From: Bradyrhizobium canariense
Lineage (GTDB): Bacteria > Pseudomonadota > Alphaproteobacteria > Rhizobiales > Xanthobacteraceae
Length of the DNA: 64,000 nucleotides
Assembly (NCBI RefSeq): GCF_018130465.1
Contig: NZ_JAFCKJ010000001.1
Span: 310,001-374,000, forward strand
Reading direction: 5' to 3'
Shown: in pieces, positions 18,730-26,922 of the stretch
How positions within the stretch are numbered: position 1 is the stretch's first letter
Layout of the letters: every line of letters begins with the position of its first letter
Notes under the pieces: model-generated
The model's database searches: none
Told to the model about the DNA's origin: nothing
What the model saw: the letters and a program-made list of their open reading frames with translations, nothing else
Program-made: the position numbers and the translations under genes

Positions 18730-19412
18730 GAGACCAGCTCCTCGACGATACGGGCCGCGGCGGCAATGCCGAGGATCACAGGACCGGGATAGGCAGTGCG
18801 CACGCGCGCCTTGTTGGCGCTGGTGTAGCTGATGCAGTCCATCACCACGAGATCGGGCTCGAGGTCAACCATCGTGCGTGCGGCCTCGTCAACCGCGGCA
18901 TCGCTCGAACCGGGACGCAGCGTGATGCCGACGACATCGACGCCGTCGCGCTGCCATTTCTTGTCGATCAGTGCGGTCTGCTCGGGGAGCGGCGAGAACA
19001 CGCCGAGCCGGCCCTTCGGCAGCACGGCCTCGACGAGATTATGCAGGATGGCCGAGGGCAGGATGACGAGGCCATCCGCTGCGAGGTTGGGAAATTTGCC
19101 GGTGCAGGCCATCAGCGTCACGCCGACGCCCTCGTGCTTGAAGCGGGTGATCTGCTGGCTCGCGCGGCGCTCGACTTCCTTCTTGCTGATGGTGACGCCA
19201 TCGCCGTTCGGCAGCAGGGTGAATAGCGTGTCGTAGCCGTCCATCGGCGGGATGGCGTCGATCTCGGCGCGGCTCATGCCGTCAAGCGCTCCGCGCAGCT
19301 CGATCTGGATGCCCGGCGACAGCACGGCGGCGATCTCTGAGGCGACGGTGGGACGTGGGCTCTGGCCGATCACGACCACCCCGATGCACTGATGCTTCAA
19401 TGGCATGTTCAT
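18726..19412 (-). CDS. AroM-family protein
   Basis: 228 residues matching the AroM family: GVVVIGQSPRPTVASEIAA at the N-terminus, TLLPNGDGVTISKKEV in the middle and VMDCISYTSANKARV near the end. The biochemical function of AroM is unknown; the fold resembles aspartate/glutamate and hydantoin racemases. Between an ABC transporter and hydantoinase-like genes, a racemase or isomerase acting on the imported compound is plausible but not shown. The start may be the first ATG or the one two codons later. It follows the ATPase by 7 bp and overlaps DUF917 by 4 bp. Confidence 0.82.
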   Translation of the reverse strand: MNMPLKHQCIGVVVIGQSPRPTVASEIAAVLSPGIQIELRGALDGMSRAEIDAIPPMDGYDTLFTLLPNGDGVTISKKEVERRASQQITRFKHEGVGVTLMACTGKFPNLAADGLVILPSAILHNLVEAVLPKGRLGVFSPLPEQTALIDKKWQRDGVDVVGITLRPGSSDAAVDEAARTMVDLEPDLVVMDCISYTSANKARVRTAYPGPVILGIAAAARIVEELVS

Positions 19413-19419
19413 GTCTGGT

Positions 19420-20511
19420 CTAGTCCTTCAAGACGACGAGATCGGCCGGCGTCCAGTCGAGCGTGACACCGTTACCGGGAACGAACAGGTGGTCCGTGCC
19501 TGCATTGGACTGCTGCACGAGGACGCGATGTCCGCCCTCTAGCACGATGCGATAGAGCACCGCGCCGCCGAGAAAATTGGTGTTCTCGACGACACCGTGC
19601 GCGGTGACGCCGGGCGCGCCGTCTGCAGCCTCGCCGCGCGGCGATAGCCGGATCCTCTCGGGACGCAACGCCACCGAGAGTACGCCGATGCCTGGCATGT
19701 CCGCGGAAGGCGGCAGCGCCAGGATCAGGCCCTTGCCCACGTCGAGGGCCGCCTCACCGGTGCTTGGGGCGATGCGCTCGCCACGGAAAATGTTGGTGTC
19801 GCCGATGAAGTCGGCGACGAAGCGGGTCATTGGCTGGTTGTAGATCTCGGCCGGCGTCCCGACCTGCTCGACGCGGCCGCCGTTCATCACGGCGATGCGG
19901 TCGGACATCGCCAGCGCCTCTTCCTGGTCGTGGGTGACGAAGACCAGCGTCAGGCCGAGCTTCTTCTGGAGCTGCTTGAGCTCGAACTGCATCTGCTGGC
20001 GCAGCTTCTTGTCCAGCGCTCCCAGCGGTTCGTCGCAGAGCAGGACGCGCGGTGCGATCACGATGGCGCGGGCAAGTGCGACGCGCTGCTGTTGGCCGCC
20101 GGAGAGCTGGGCGGGGCGGCGCTCTTCCAGGCCAGACAGCTCGACCATGGCCAGCGCCGCCTTCACCTTGGCCGCAATGGTCGCCTTGTCGAGCCCGCGC
20201 ATGCGCAGGCCGAAGGCGACGTTCTCGGCGACGGTGCGATGCGGGAACAGCGCGTAGTTCTGGAACACCATGCCCATGTCGCGCTTGTGTGCCGGCACAT
20301 GGGTGATGTCGGCGCCGTCGACTCGGATGGCCCCTGCGCTCGGCGTCTCGAAGCCGGCGATCATGCGCAACGTGGTGGTCTTGCCGCAGCCGGACGGACC
20401 GAGCAGGGAGAAGAATTCACCCTGCCGGATGTCCATGGCGACCGTATCCACCGCGCGTACGCCGCCGTCGTAGATCTTGCTGACGCCGGCGATTTCGATC
20501 GACGCGCTCAT
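19420..20511 (-). CDS. ABC transporter ATP-binding protein (PotA-like)
   Basis: ATPase of 363 residues in the spermidine/putrescine (PotA) family. Walker [19 protein letters not shown], signature [16 protein letters not shown], Walker [12 protein letters not shown] and [12 protein letters not shown] are present, with a C-terminal TOBE domain ([11 protein letters not shown]). The start overlaps the binding-protein stop as ATGA. It powers the importer formed by the two permeases upstream. Pot-type systems transport polyamines, but also many other small molecules including opines and cyclic compounds, and the downstream enzymes argue for one of the latter. Confidence 0.88.
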   Translation of the reverse strand: MSASIEIAGVSKIYDGGVRAVDTVAMDIRQGEFFSLLGPSGCGKTTTLRMIAGFETPSAGAIRVDGADITHVPAHKRDMGMVFQNYALFPHRTVAENVAFGLRMRGLDKATIAAKVKAALAMVELSGLEERRPAQLSGGQQQRVALARAIVIAPRVLLCDEPLGALDKKLRQQMQFELKQLQKKLGLTLVFVTHDQEEALAMSDRIAVMNGGRVEQVGTPAEIYNQPMTRFVADFIGDTNIFRGERIAPSTGEAALDVGKGLILALPPSADMPGIGVLSVALRPERIRLSPRGEAADGAPGVTAHGVVENTNFLGGAVLYRIVLEGGHRVLVQQSNAGTDHLFVPGNGVTLDWTPADLVVLKD

Positions 20512-21572
20512 GCGCGGAAGATCCGATTGACGCGCTGGTCGATCTCATCCTTGCGCTCGTTGTACCATTTCCAGTCGACCTGGATCAGCTTCGAGACTTT
20601 TTCCGGCGTGGTGAGCAGCTTGGCGTCGTACTTGGCGTCGAGCTTCACCTTCCTGTTGGCCGGCGAGTACCACACGGTTTCCGCAAGGCGCTTCTGCACG
20701 TCCGGACGGAGCATGTAGTTCACATAGGCGTTGGCAAGCTCCTTCATCTTGCTGCCGGGCGTGATGGTCAGGACTTGCTCGAGCGACAGGACGCCTTCGC
20801 TCGGTGCGACGAAATCGGTCGGCTGGTTCTGGCCGTCATAGCGATAGATGCCGGAATCGTGGATGACGCAGAGGCCGACCTCGCCTGACAGCAGCATCTT
20901 CTCCATCGCGCCGGTGAAGTCGACGATCTTGATCGGCTTCAGCTTCTCCAGCGCCGTATAGGCCGCGTCGAGATCGAGCTGGCCCTTGCCGAACAGTGTG
21001 CCGCACATCATCAGGAAGGCCTGGCCGAGGCTGTTGACCGGGATGACATAGCCGCCGCGGACGCCGTTGTATTTCGCGTCCCACAATTCCTTCCAGGAGG
21101 AGACGCTGCCATAGCCCTTGTCGGTGCGCATGCCGAGGCCGATGGCGCTGGTGAAGATCGAGACGCCGACGATCTTGTCGCTGATGGCGTAGGGATAGAC
21201 GTCGGCGAGGTTCGGCACCAGCTTGGGATCGATCTTCGGCTCGACGAGGCCCATTTCAGCGGCAGCCCACTGCTCGTTGGAATTGGTGTGCATGACGTCA
21301 TAGATCGGCGCCGAGCGCGAGCTCGCCTGAAGCTTCGGCAGATAGGGGAAGGCGGAATCAATCTGGAGCTTGCACTTGAACTCGTTCTCGAAGGCGGGGC
21401 CGATCTCGGCCTTCATGATCTCCCCCCACTTGCCGCCCCAGCCGGTGATGCGCAGGGTCGGATCGTCGGCGCGCGCGACATAGGGCGCGGCGATCGTGCC
21501 GATGCCGAGCGAGGCGCTCGCGGTCAGAAAGCGGCGGCGGCTGAGCCGTGAGGATCCCAGAGCTTTCGTCAT
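20508..21572 (-). CDS. ABC transporter substrate-binding protein (PotD-like, Tat-exported)
   Basis: Periplasmic binding protein of 354 residues with a twin-arginine signal SRRRFLTASASLGIGTIAAP ending YVARA, so export should be through the Tat system in a folded state. The mature part (DPTLRITGWGGKWGEIMKAE; later WKELWDAKYNG) resembles PotD-type family 1 receptors. GAAGGA precedes the start by 8 bases. It lies between the permeases and the ATPase of one operon. The ligand is unknown; the operon's DUF917 and hydantoinase-like genes suggest a nitrogen heterocycle rather than polyamine. Confidence 0.86.
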   Translation of the reverse strand: MTKALGSSRLSRRRFLTASASLGIGTIAAPYVARADDPTLRITGWGGKWGEIMKAEIGPAFENEFKCKLQIDSAFPYLPKLQASSRSAPIYDVMHTNSNEQWAAAEMGLVEPKIDPKLVPNLADVYPYAISDKIVGVSIFTSAIGLGMRTDKGYGSVSSWKELWDAKYNGVRGGYVIPVNSLGQAFLMMCGTLFGKGQLDLDAAYTALEKLKPIKIVDFTGAMEKMLLSGEVGLCVIHDSGIYRYDGQNQPTDFVAPSEGVLSLEQVLTITPGSKMKELANAYVNYMLRPDVQKRLAETVWYSPANRKVKLDAKYDAKLLTTPEKVSKLIQVDWKWYNERKDEIDQRVNRIFRA

Positions 21573-21593
21573 GTCTCGATTCCTTCGATACGG

Positions 21594-22484
21594 TTACAAT
21601 TTGACGTAGGAGCGCAGGCCGACGGTGCGGTCGAGCCCGACGACGACGAGAAATGCGAGGACGATCGACACCACCGACGCGGCGCCGATGGTGCCGTCCA
21701 GATCGAATTTGAGATAATTGAACAGCGTGACCGGCAGCGTCTCGTTGCCCGGGCTGACCAGGAACAACGACACCGGGAACTGGTCGAACGAGACGATGAA
21801 GGCGAAGATCGCGCCTGCCAGTACGCCGGGCTTGATCAGCGGCAGCGTCACCTCGAAGAAGGTGCGCAACGGGCTTGCGCCGAGATTTTGCGCGGCTTCC
21901 TCCAGGCGCGTGTCGAAATTATGCAGTACGGCAAGCGTCGTGCGCACCACGTAAGGAAGCGTCACCAGCGTGTGGCCGGCAACGAGGCCCCAGGTCGGAC
22001 GTCCCACGTCGAGCAGCACATAAGTCTGGAACAGCGCCAGTCCCGTCAGGATCGCGGGTAGCATCAGCGGCGAGAGCATGGTCGCTACGATCAGCCGCGT
22101 GCCCGGCAAATTGCCGCGGGCGAGCGCCAGGGCGGCGGACGCGCCGAGCATGGTCGCGGACACCGTGGTGAGGAGCGCAATCTCGAGACTGAAGCCGAGC
22201 GCATGCATGAAATCGCGCGAGGCGAAGAATTTTTCGAACCAGCGCAAGGACACGCCGACCGGCGGAAACTGGATGAAGGGCGTCGGGTTCAGGGCGAACA
22301 CGACGACGACGGCGATCGGCGCCAGCAGGAACGTCAGTATGGAGATGTTGACGGCGAGATAGAGGTATCGGCCATAGCACCGTCGGCCCGCGATGGCACG
22401 CATTGGCGCCGTCGCGAGGCGAAGCGCGGCCTCTTGATCGGACACCAGCGATGGGCTGTGCGAGGGTCCCATCATCGGCCTCAT
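21594..22484 (-). CDS. ABC transporter permease (PotC-like)
   Basis: Inner-membrane permease of 296 residues. Membrane segments start at YLYLAVNISILTFLLAPIAV; the EAA loop RLEEAAQNLGASPLRTFFEVTLP is a good match to PotC. The N-terminal extension of about 40 residues before the first helix is longer than usual, so a later start is possible, but the ATGA overlap with the preceding permease supports 22484. It pairs with the PotB-like subunit. Confidence 0.87.
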   Translation of the reverse strand: MRPMMGPSHSPSLVSDQEAALRLATAPMRAIAGRRCYGRYLYLAVNISILTFLLAPIAVVVVFALNPTPFIQFPPVGVSLRWFEKFFASRDFMHALGFSLEIALLTTVSATMLGASAALALARGNLPGTRLIVATMLSPLMLPAILTGLALFQTYVLLDVGRPTWGLVAGHTLVTLPYVVRTTLAVLHNFDTRLEEAAQNLGASPLRTFFEVTLPLIKPGVLAGAIFAFIVSFDQFPVSLFLVSPGNETLPVTLFNYLKFDLDGTIGAASVVSIVLAFLVVVGLDRTVGLRSYVKL

Positions 22485-23356
22485 TGTAGTTCGCGTTGGC
22501 CAGAGACGAGGCCAAGCGCGTGGTTATAGGCGATGACGAGCAACAGCGAGATCATCAAAAGGATGATGCCGAGCGCGGCCGCGAAGCCGACGTTGAAGTT
22601 CGCGGAGATCTGCTGGTAGATCAGGATCGGCAGCGTCATGATCTGGAAACCGCCGAGCAGAATCGGCGTGACATAGGCGCTGATCGCGAGCGCGAACACC
22701 AGCAGCGAGCCGGCCAGGATGCCGGGCAGGCTCAAGGGCAGCGTCACCTCTATGAACGCGCGCAAGGGACTGGCGCCGAGATTTTCCGCGGCTTGCTCCA
22801 GCCGCTCGTCGATGCGGCCGATCACGCCGGTGAGCGTCAGCACCATGAAGGGGACGTAGATGTGGACGAGCCCGACCACGATGCCGGTCTCCGTGTACAT
22901 CAGCTTCAACGGCTGGCTGATGATTCCGAGCGAAATGAGCGTTTGATTGATCACGCCCTTGTCGGAGAGCAGCGTCATCCAGGCGAAGGTGCGCACCACG
23001 ATGCCGGTCAGCATCGGCGCCAGCACTGCCATCAGCAGCAGCGCGTGCCCGGTGCGACTCCGGATGCGCGCCATCCAGTGCGCCAGCGGATAGCCGATCG
23101 CGAGCGCAACCAGCGTGGTCACGAGGCCGATCCTGATCGTGGTCCATATCACCTCGAGATAATAGGGATCATCGAACATGCGGGCGTAATGCCGCGTGGT
23201 GAAGGCGACCTTCGGCGCCACCACCGGGTTGCCGGTGAGCACGCTCATCAGCGCCATCAATCCGATCGGCAGCAAGAAGAACAGTGCAAACAGCAGCGCG
23301 CTCGGCAGAATGAAGAGCGCAAGGCCGTTAGGGCGTCGGGTGGCGGCGTCGCTCAT
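22481..23356 (-). CDS. ABC transporter permease (PotB-like)
   Basis: Inner-membrane permease of 291 residues with six predicted helices, the first at LALFILPSALLFALFFLLPIG. The EAA loop RLEQAAENLGASPLRAFIEVTLP is nearly identical to that of the partner permease, as usual for PotB/PotC pairs. Its ATG overlaps the IclR stop codon by 4 bp, so regulator and transporter are transcribed together. First transport gene of the eight-gene minus-strand operon. Confidence 0.87.
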   Translation of the reverse strand: MSDAATRRPNGLALFILPSALLFALFFLLPIGLMALMSVLTGNPVVAPKVAFTTRHYARMFDDPYYLEVIWTTIRIGLVTTLVALAIGYPLAHWMARIRSRTGHALLLMAVLAPMLTGIVVRTFAWMTLLSDKGVINQTLISLGIISQPLKLMYTETGIVVGLVHIYVPFMVLTLTGVIGRIDERLEQAAENLGASPLRAFIEVTLPLSLPGILAGSLLVFALAISAYVTPILLGGFQIMTLPILIYQQISANFNVGFAAALGIILLMISLLLVIAYNHALGLVSGQRELQ

Positions 23357-24132
23357 CGCGTCGCCTGAGCGCGTGTGACAACCTGGTCGAGTTGATCGCC
23401 GGTCAGCCGGCGCAGCTTTGCGGCCATCGCCGTCAGCTCGCGCCGGACATTGGCGCGCTCGGCGACCGTGGTCGCCTGCACCGAATAGGACACCGCGATC
23501 CCGATCATCTCCCCGGTCTCGCCGCTCTTCAACGCAAAGCCCTGCGAGCCCACGCCCTCGATGGATTCATCGGCCGCCTCGGATACGCCGGTGCGGCGGA
23601 TTTCGTCCAGGCGCACCATCAACTGCTTTAAATTCTGCGGCGAGTTGCGCGGCAGTTTTGGATAGGTCGCGGGCACTCGCGCACGGATGTCCTGGTCGGA
23701 GAGGCGGGCGAGCATGGCGCGGCCGTTCGAGGTAGCAAGCGCCGGCGTACGCTGACCCGGCGGATTGACGACGCGAAGGGGATTGGAGCCTGGCACGATT
23801 CTCAGCACGACCTGCTCGTAACCGTCGAGCACGGCGATGTAACCGGTATGCCCGGTGCGTGCGCAGACCTCGCGCAGCTCGCGCTCGGCCATGCTGATGA
23901 GGTCGTCATGAGCGCGGTGCAGCCGGCCGAGCTCGAAGGTGAGGAGGCCCGGCCGGTAGCGTCGGGTGTGAGGATCCTGCTCGAGCAGCCCGCAGTCGCG
24001 CAACGCGCGCAGCAGCCGCGAGGTCGAGCTTTTCGGCTTGCCCGTCAGCGTCATCACATCCGCGAACGACAAATCCGGCTGCGCGCCGGAAAAGCAGCGC
24101 AGGATTTCGATGGCGTTGGTGAGGGCGCTCAT
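23353..24132 (-). CDS. IclR-family transcriptional regulator
   Basis: Regulator of 259 residues. N-terminal winged helix (SALTNAIEILRCFSGAQPDLSFADVMTLTGKPKSSTSRLLRAL) is followed by the IclR effector domain. An upstream in-frame start at 24279 would add 49 residues not seen in the family, so ATG 24132 is preferred. It is the promoter-proximal gene of the Pot-type/AroM/DUF917/HyuA operon and a perfect inverted repeat lies directly before it, consistent with autoregulation. The effector is probably the transported substrate or a breakdown product. Confidence 0.87.
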   Translation of the reverse strand: MSALTNAIEILRCFSGAQPDLSFADVMTLTGKPKSSTSRLLRALRDCGLLEQDPHTRRYRPGLLTFELGRLHRAHDDLISMAERELREVCARTGHTGYIAVLDGYEQVVLRIVPGSNPLRVVNPPGQRTPALATSNGRAMLARLSDQDIRARVPATYPKLPRNSPQNLKQLMVRLDEIRRTGVSEAADESIEGVGSQGFALKSGETGEMIGIAVSYSVQATTVAERANVRRELTAMAAKLRRLTGDQLDQVVTRAQATR

Positions 24133-24148
24133 GAGCCTTGTCCAAGTC

Positions 24149-24167
24149 GGTTCCAAAATTCGGAACC
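24149..24167 (-). promoter_or_regulatory. Candidate IclR operator
   Basis: GGTTCC-AAAATTC-GGAACC is a perfect inverted repeat (6-bp arms, 7-bp AT-rich spacer) 16 bp upstream of the IclR start. Its TTCC...GGAA core around an AT-rich centre resembles IclR-family sites. Likely the control point of the eight-gene operon. Confidence 0.6.
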
Positions 24168-24266
24168 ATGTCCCAAATTCTAAGCCAGGCATGGAAGCGG
24201 GCAAGCGGAAATTTCGCGCAAAGATTGGCGCCGTATTGCGCAGGGTCAGAATGGTCGCGGGACACG

Positions 24267-24304
24267 CGAAGGGGCGCATCGCGGTGAAGCGGTGCGCCCC
24301 TTCG
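24267..24304 (-). terminator. Terminator-like hairpin after the hydrolase gene
   Basis: Arms CGAAGGGGCGCATCGC (24267-24282) and GCGGTGCGCCCCTTCG (24289-24304) pair over 16 positions with one mismatch around a 6-nt loop, beginning 3 bp beyond the hydrolase stop. There is no T-run, as often in high-GC genomes, so Rho-independent function is probable but not certain. Confidence 0.65.
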
Positions 24305-24307
24305 AAA

Positions 24308-24934
24308 TCAGGCGACTTCGGCGGCGACGTTGCCGATCCAGTCGCGGGCGAGCGTCACGTCGGCTTGCGACAATTGATGGCCTGCCGGCAGGACCTTGTG
24401 GGTCACGCCTGCGCCAGCTTGCGACAGCAACTCGGCGAGCCCTGCCGAGTTGCTCGCCGGCACGATCGGATCAGCCTGCCCCGACAACAGCAGGATCGGC
24501 TTGCCGTCGAGTGCAGCCTTGGGCGGATCCGACAGCGGCACCATCGCGCGGAGCAGGATCGCGCCAGCAAGCGCGTCCGGCTTCAGCACCAACAGCGCGG
24601 CTGCGATGTTGGCGCCGTTGGAGAAGCCGACCGCGACCGGTGCGGCGATGCCGTACTGCTTCCGTGCTTCCGCAACGAAGTCGCCGAGCTCAAGCGCACG
24701 GCGGCGCACGTCTTCCTCGTCGAACACGCCCTCAGCGAGGCGGCGGAAGAAGCGCGGCATGCCGTGCTCGAGCACGCGTCCGCGCGGCGAGAGCAGGGCC
24801 GAGCCGGGCGAGATCATCTTGCCAAGCCCGAGCAGATCGTTCTCGTCGCCACCGGTGCCGTGCAGCAGCAGGAGAGGAGGGGAGCCCGCGTTGGTCGCGG
24901 GCTCGTAACGATGGACGAATGAATTCTCAGTCAC
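24308..24934 (-). CDS. Alpha/beta hydrolase (MhqD/YpfH-like carboxylesterase)
   Basis: Cytoplasmic serine hydrolase of 208 residues. The oxyanion region LLLLHGTGGDE, nucleophile GFSNG (S105), D155 (SGQADPIVP) and H186 (PAGHQLS) complete the triad. It overlaps the ring-cleaving dioxygenase by 4 bp. In Bacillus the similar mhqO/mhqD genes belong to a quinone and catechol detoxification regulon; by analogy this enzyme may hydrolyse the ring-cleavage product or thioester-like adducts. Substrate specificity cannot be read from sequence. Confidence 0.85.
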   Translation of the reverse strand: MTENSFVHRYEPATNAGSPPLLLLHGTGGDENDLLGLGKMISPGSALLSPRGRVLEHGMPRFFRRLAEGVFDEEDVRRRALELGDFVAEARKQYGIAAPVAVGFSNGANIAAALLVLKPDALAGAILLRAMVPLSDPPKAALDGKPILLLSGQADPIVPASNSAGLAELLSQAGAGVTHKVLPAGHQLSQADVTLARDWIGNVAAEVA

Positions 24935-25869
24935 GACACGCCCTCTTCCAATTTCGGCAAAACACCCTCGATCTGCTTGCGCTGCGCTTCGAGGAAGCTC
25001 GGCAGCTTCAGGTCACGTCCCAGCGTCGCGACGGGCTCGTCGACGGCGAAGCCGGGGATATCGGTCGCGATCTCGAACAGCACGCCGCCGGGCTCGCGGA
25101 AGTAGATCGAGCGGAAGTAGTTGCGGTCGCGCTGTTCGGTCGGGTGCAGGCCATGATCGCTCACGAGCTTCTGCGCCATCCTTCCCTGTTCGGCGTCGTC
25201 CGCCGCGCGGAAGGCGATGTGATGCACGGAGCCGCCACCCTGGTGTCCGCGCAAAAAGCCCGTGGCCTCGTAGATGTCGACGACGCTGCCTTCGACGTCG
25301 CCTGATGCCTTGAAGCGGATCACGGAGCCTTCGCGTCCGGTCTCCTTGAAGCCGAACACGTCGGTGAGCACGGCAGCCGTCTTCGCCGCGCTGTCGAGCA
25401 GCAAGGTCACGCCGTGGAAGCCGCGGATCGCGTGCTCGGCCGGTACGTCGCCGTTGCTCCAGCCGGGCTCGCTCTCGGCGCCGGGGACACCGACGAGCGC
25501 GAGCGCCATTCCATCAGGGTCTGTGAATGGCAGCACGGACTCGCCAAAACGCTTCTCCAGCGCCTCGTAAGCGATGCCCTTCTCGACGAAGCGCTGTGTC
25601 CAATAGCCGAGCGAGCGTTGCGGTACGCGGAAGGCGGTCTGGTGCGTCTCGCCGACGCCGCGGCGGCCGGCCGGCACGCCGGCCCAGGGGAAGAAGGTCA
25701 GGATGGTGCCGGGGCGGCCGGTCTCGTCGCCATAATAGAAGTGATAGGTGCCGGGATCGTCGAAATTGACCGTCTTCTTGACGAAGCGCAGGCCGAGATC
25801 CCGGGTGTAGAAGCCGAAATTCCTGATGGGGTCGCCGGCGATCGCGGTCACATGATGCAGTCCAGACAT
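24931..25869 (-). CDS. Ring-cleaving dioxygenase (MhqO/LinE-like, VOC fold)
   Basis: Metal-dependent extradiol-type dioxygenase of 312 residues with two vicinal-oxygen-chelate domains. Putative metal ligands are in HHVTAIAGD at the N-terminus, HHIAFRAADD in the second half, and the glutamate of GGVLFEIATD. ATG 25869 is chosen over an upstream in-frame ATG at 25950 because GGAGGA lies just before it and the family N-terminus begins there. Probable role: cleavage of hydroquinones or catechols in quinone detoxification. It is divergent from a LysR gene and coupled to the hydrolase gene downstream. Confidence 0.86.
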   Translation of the reverse strand: MSGLHHVTAIAGDPIRNFGFYTRDLGLRFVKKTVNFDDPGTYHFYYGDETGRPGTILTFFPWAGVPAGRRGVGETHQTAFRVPQRSLGYWTQRFVEKGIAYEALEKRFGESVLPFTDPDGMALALVGVPGAESEPGWSNGDVPAEHAIRGFHGVTLLLDSAAKTAAVLTDVFGFKETGREGSVIRFKASGDVEGSVVDIYEATGFLRGHQGGGSVHHIAFRAADDAEQGRMAQKLVSDHGLHPTEQRDRNYFRSIYFREPGGVLFEIATDIPGFAVDEPVATLGRDLKLPSFLEAQRKQIEGVLPKLEEGVS

Positions 25870-25928
25870 TGTCGTCCTCCAAAGCTCGGGGAGCGGTCTT
25901 GCTCTGACCGGAAATATCGTTCCGCTTT

Positions 25929-25984
25929 GGATTGGAGACAATCCATGCAAATATGACGTCTATGTCTACGATTTGGAAACAATC
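25929..25984. promoter_or_regulatory. Paired LysR-type binding motifs in a divergent promoter
   Basis: TTGGAGACAATC (25932-25943) and TTGGAAACAATC (25973-25984) are direct repeats with one difference, 41 bp apart, about four helical turns. Each contains TTG-N4-CAA, and the first lies in the perfect palindrome GGATTG-GAGA-CAATCC (25929-25944). Two phased sites match the way LysR regulators bind, so this is a likely operator for the dioxygenase gene. Confidence 0.65.
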
Positions 25985-25998
25985 GCCCCGGGTTGCCC

Positions 25999-26922
25999 GT
26001 GGATAAGGTCGCCAGCCTCCGGGCCTTCGTAAAGGTCGTCGAAAGCGGCAGTTTTGCCGAGGCGGGCCGGCAGTTGCGGCTGTCACGCTCTGCGATCAGC
26101 AAATACATCGCCGACCTCGAGGAGAGCCTCGGCGTCCAGCTCCTGAACCGGACCACGCGCCATGCGAGCCCGACCGAGAACGGCCAGGGCTATTTCGAGC
26201 GCGCGGTCGTGATCCTGTCGGAGATCGAGGCCGCCGACCAGGCGGTGGCGCAGGCCCAATCGGCGCCTCGGGGATTGCTGCGCGTCAACGCCCCGATGTC
26301 GTTCGGCACGATGCGGCTCGGGCCGGTGCTGGCCGATTTCATGGCGCATTATCCGGAGCTTCAGCTCCAGATCGTACTCAGCGACGACCTGCTCGATCCC
26401 GTGCAGGACGGCTTTGACGTGACCTTGCGGATCGCGGAATTGGAATCTTCGAGCTTGATCGCGCGAAAAATCATGCCGGTGGCGCGCATGATCTGCGCTT
26501 CGCCGGATTATCTGGCGCGTCACGGTACGCCAAAACATCCGCAGGATCTGCGCGGGCACGCCTCGCTGACCTACGGCTTCCTGCTTACGGGCAATCAGTG
26601 GAAGCTCACCGGCACCGACGGCGATCACTGGATCCAGCCGGCATGGTCGCTCTGCGTCAACAATGCCGAAGTGCTGCGCGATGTCGCGATCAAGGGCAGG
26701 GGGCTCGCGCTACTTCCAGAGTTCATCGCCGCCGATGCCTTGCGGAAGGGCGAGCTGCGTATGGTGCTCAAAGACTATTTTGCGCCGCCGCTCGCGCTAT
26801 ACGCGGTCTATCCGCCGACCCGGCATCTGTCGGTGAAGGTGCGGCTTTTCATTGATTTTCTGGTTGAGCGTTTTGGCCGCGAGGACGAAGCAGGCACGCG
26901 CAAACCCGTCGCGGCTAGTTGA
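25999..26922 (+). CDS. LysR-family transcriptional regulator
   Basis: Regulator of about 307 residues. Helix-turn-helix GSFAEAGRQLRLSRSAISKYIADLE lies at residues 17-41, followed by the substrate-binding-like domain (LLRVNAPMSFG). It belongs to the DsdA/CrgA-like branch that is common beside quinone or redox enzymes. GTG 25999 gives the standard MDKVASLRAF start; TTG 25993 adds two residues. It is divergent from the dioxygenase/hydrolase pair with phased direct repeats between, so it probably controls them. Its 3' end overlaps the convergent histidine kinase gene by 8 bp. Confidence 0.86.
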   Translation: MDKVASLRAFVKVVESGSFAEAGRQLRLSRSAISKYIADLEESLGVQLLNRTTRHASPTENGQGYFERAVVILSEIEAADQAVAQAQSAPRGLLRVNAPMSFGTMRLGPVLADFMAHYPELQLQIVLSDDLLDPVQDGFDVTLRIAELESSSLIARKIMPVARMICASPDYLARHGTPKHPQDLRGHASLTYGFLLTGNQWKLTGTDGDHWIQPAWSLCVNNAEVLRDVAIKGRGLALLPEFIAADALRKGELRMVLKDYFAPPLALYAVYPPTRHLSVKVRLFIDFLVERFGREDEAGTRKPVAAS

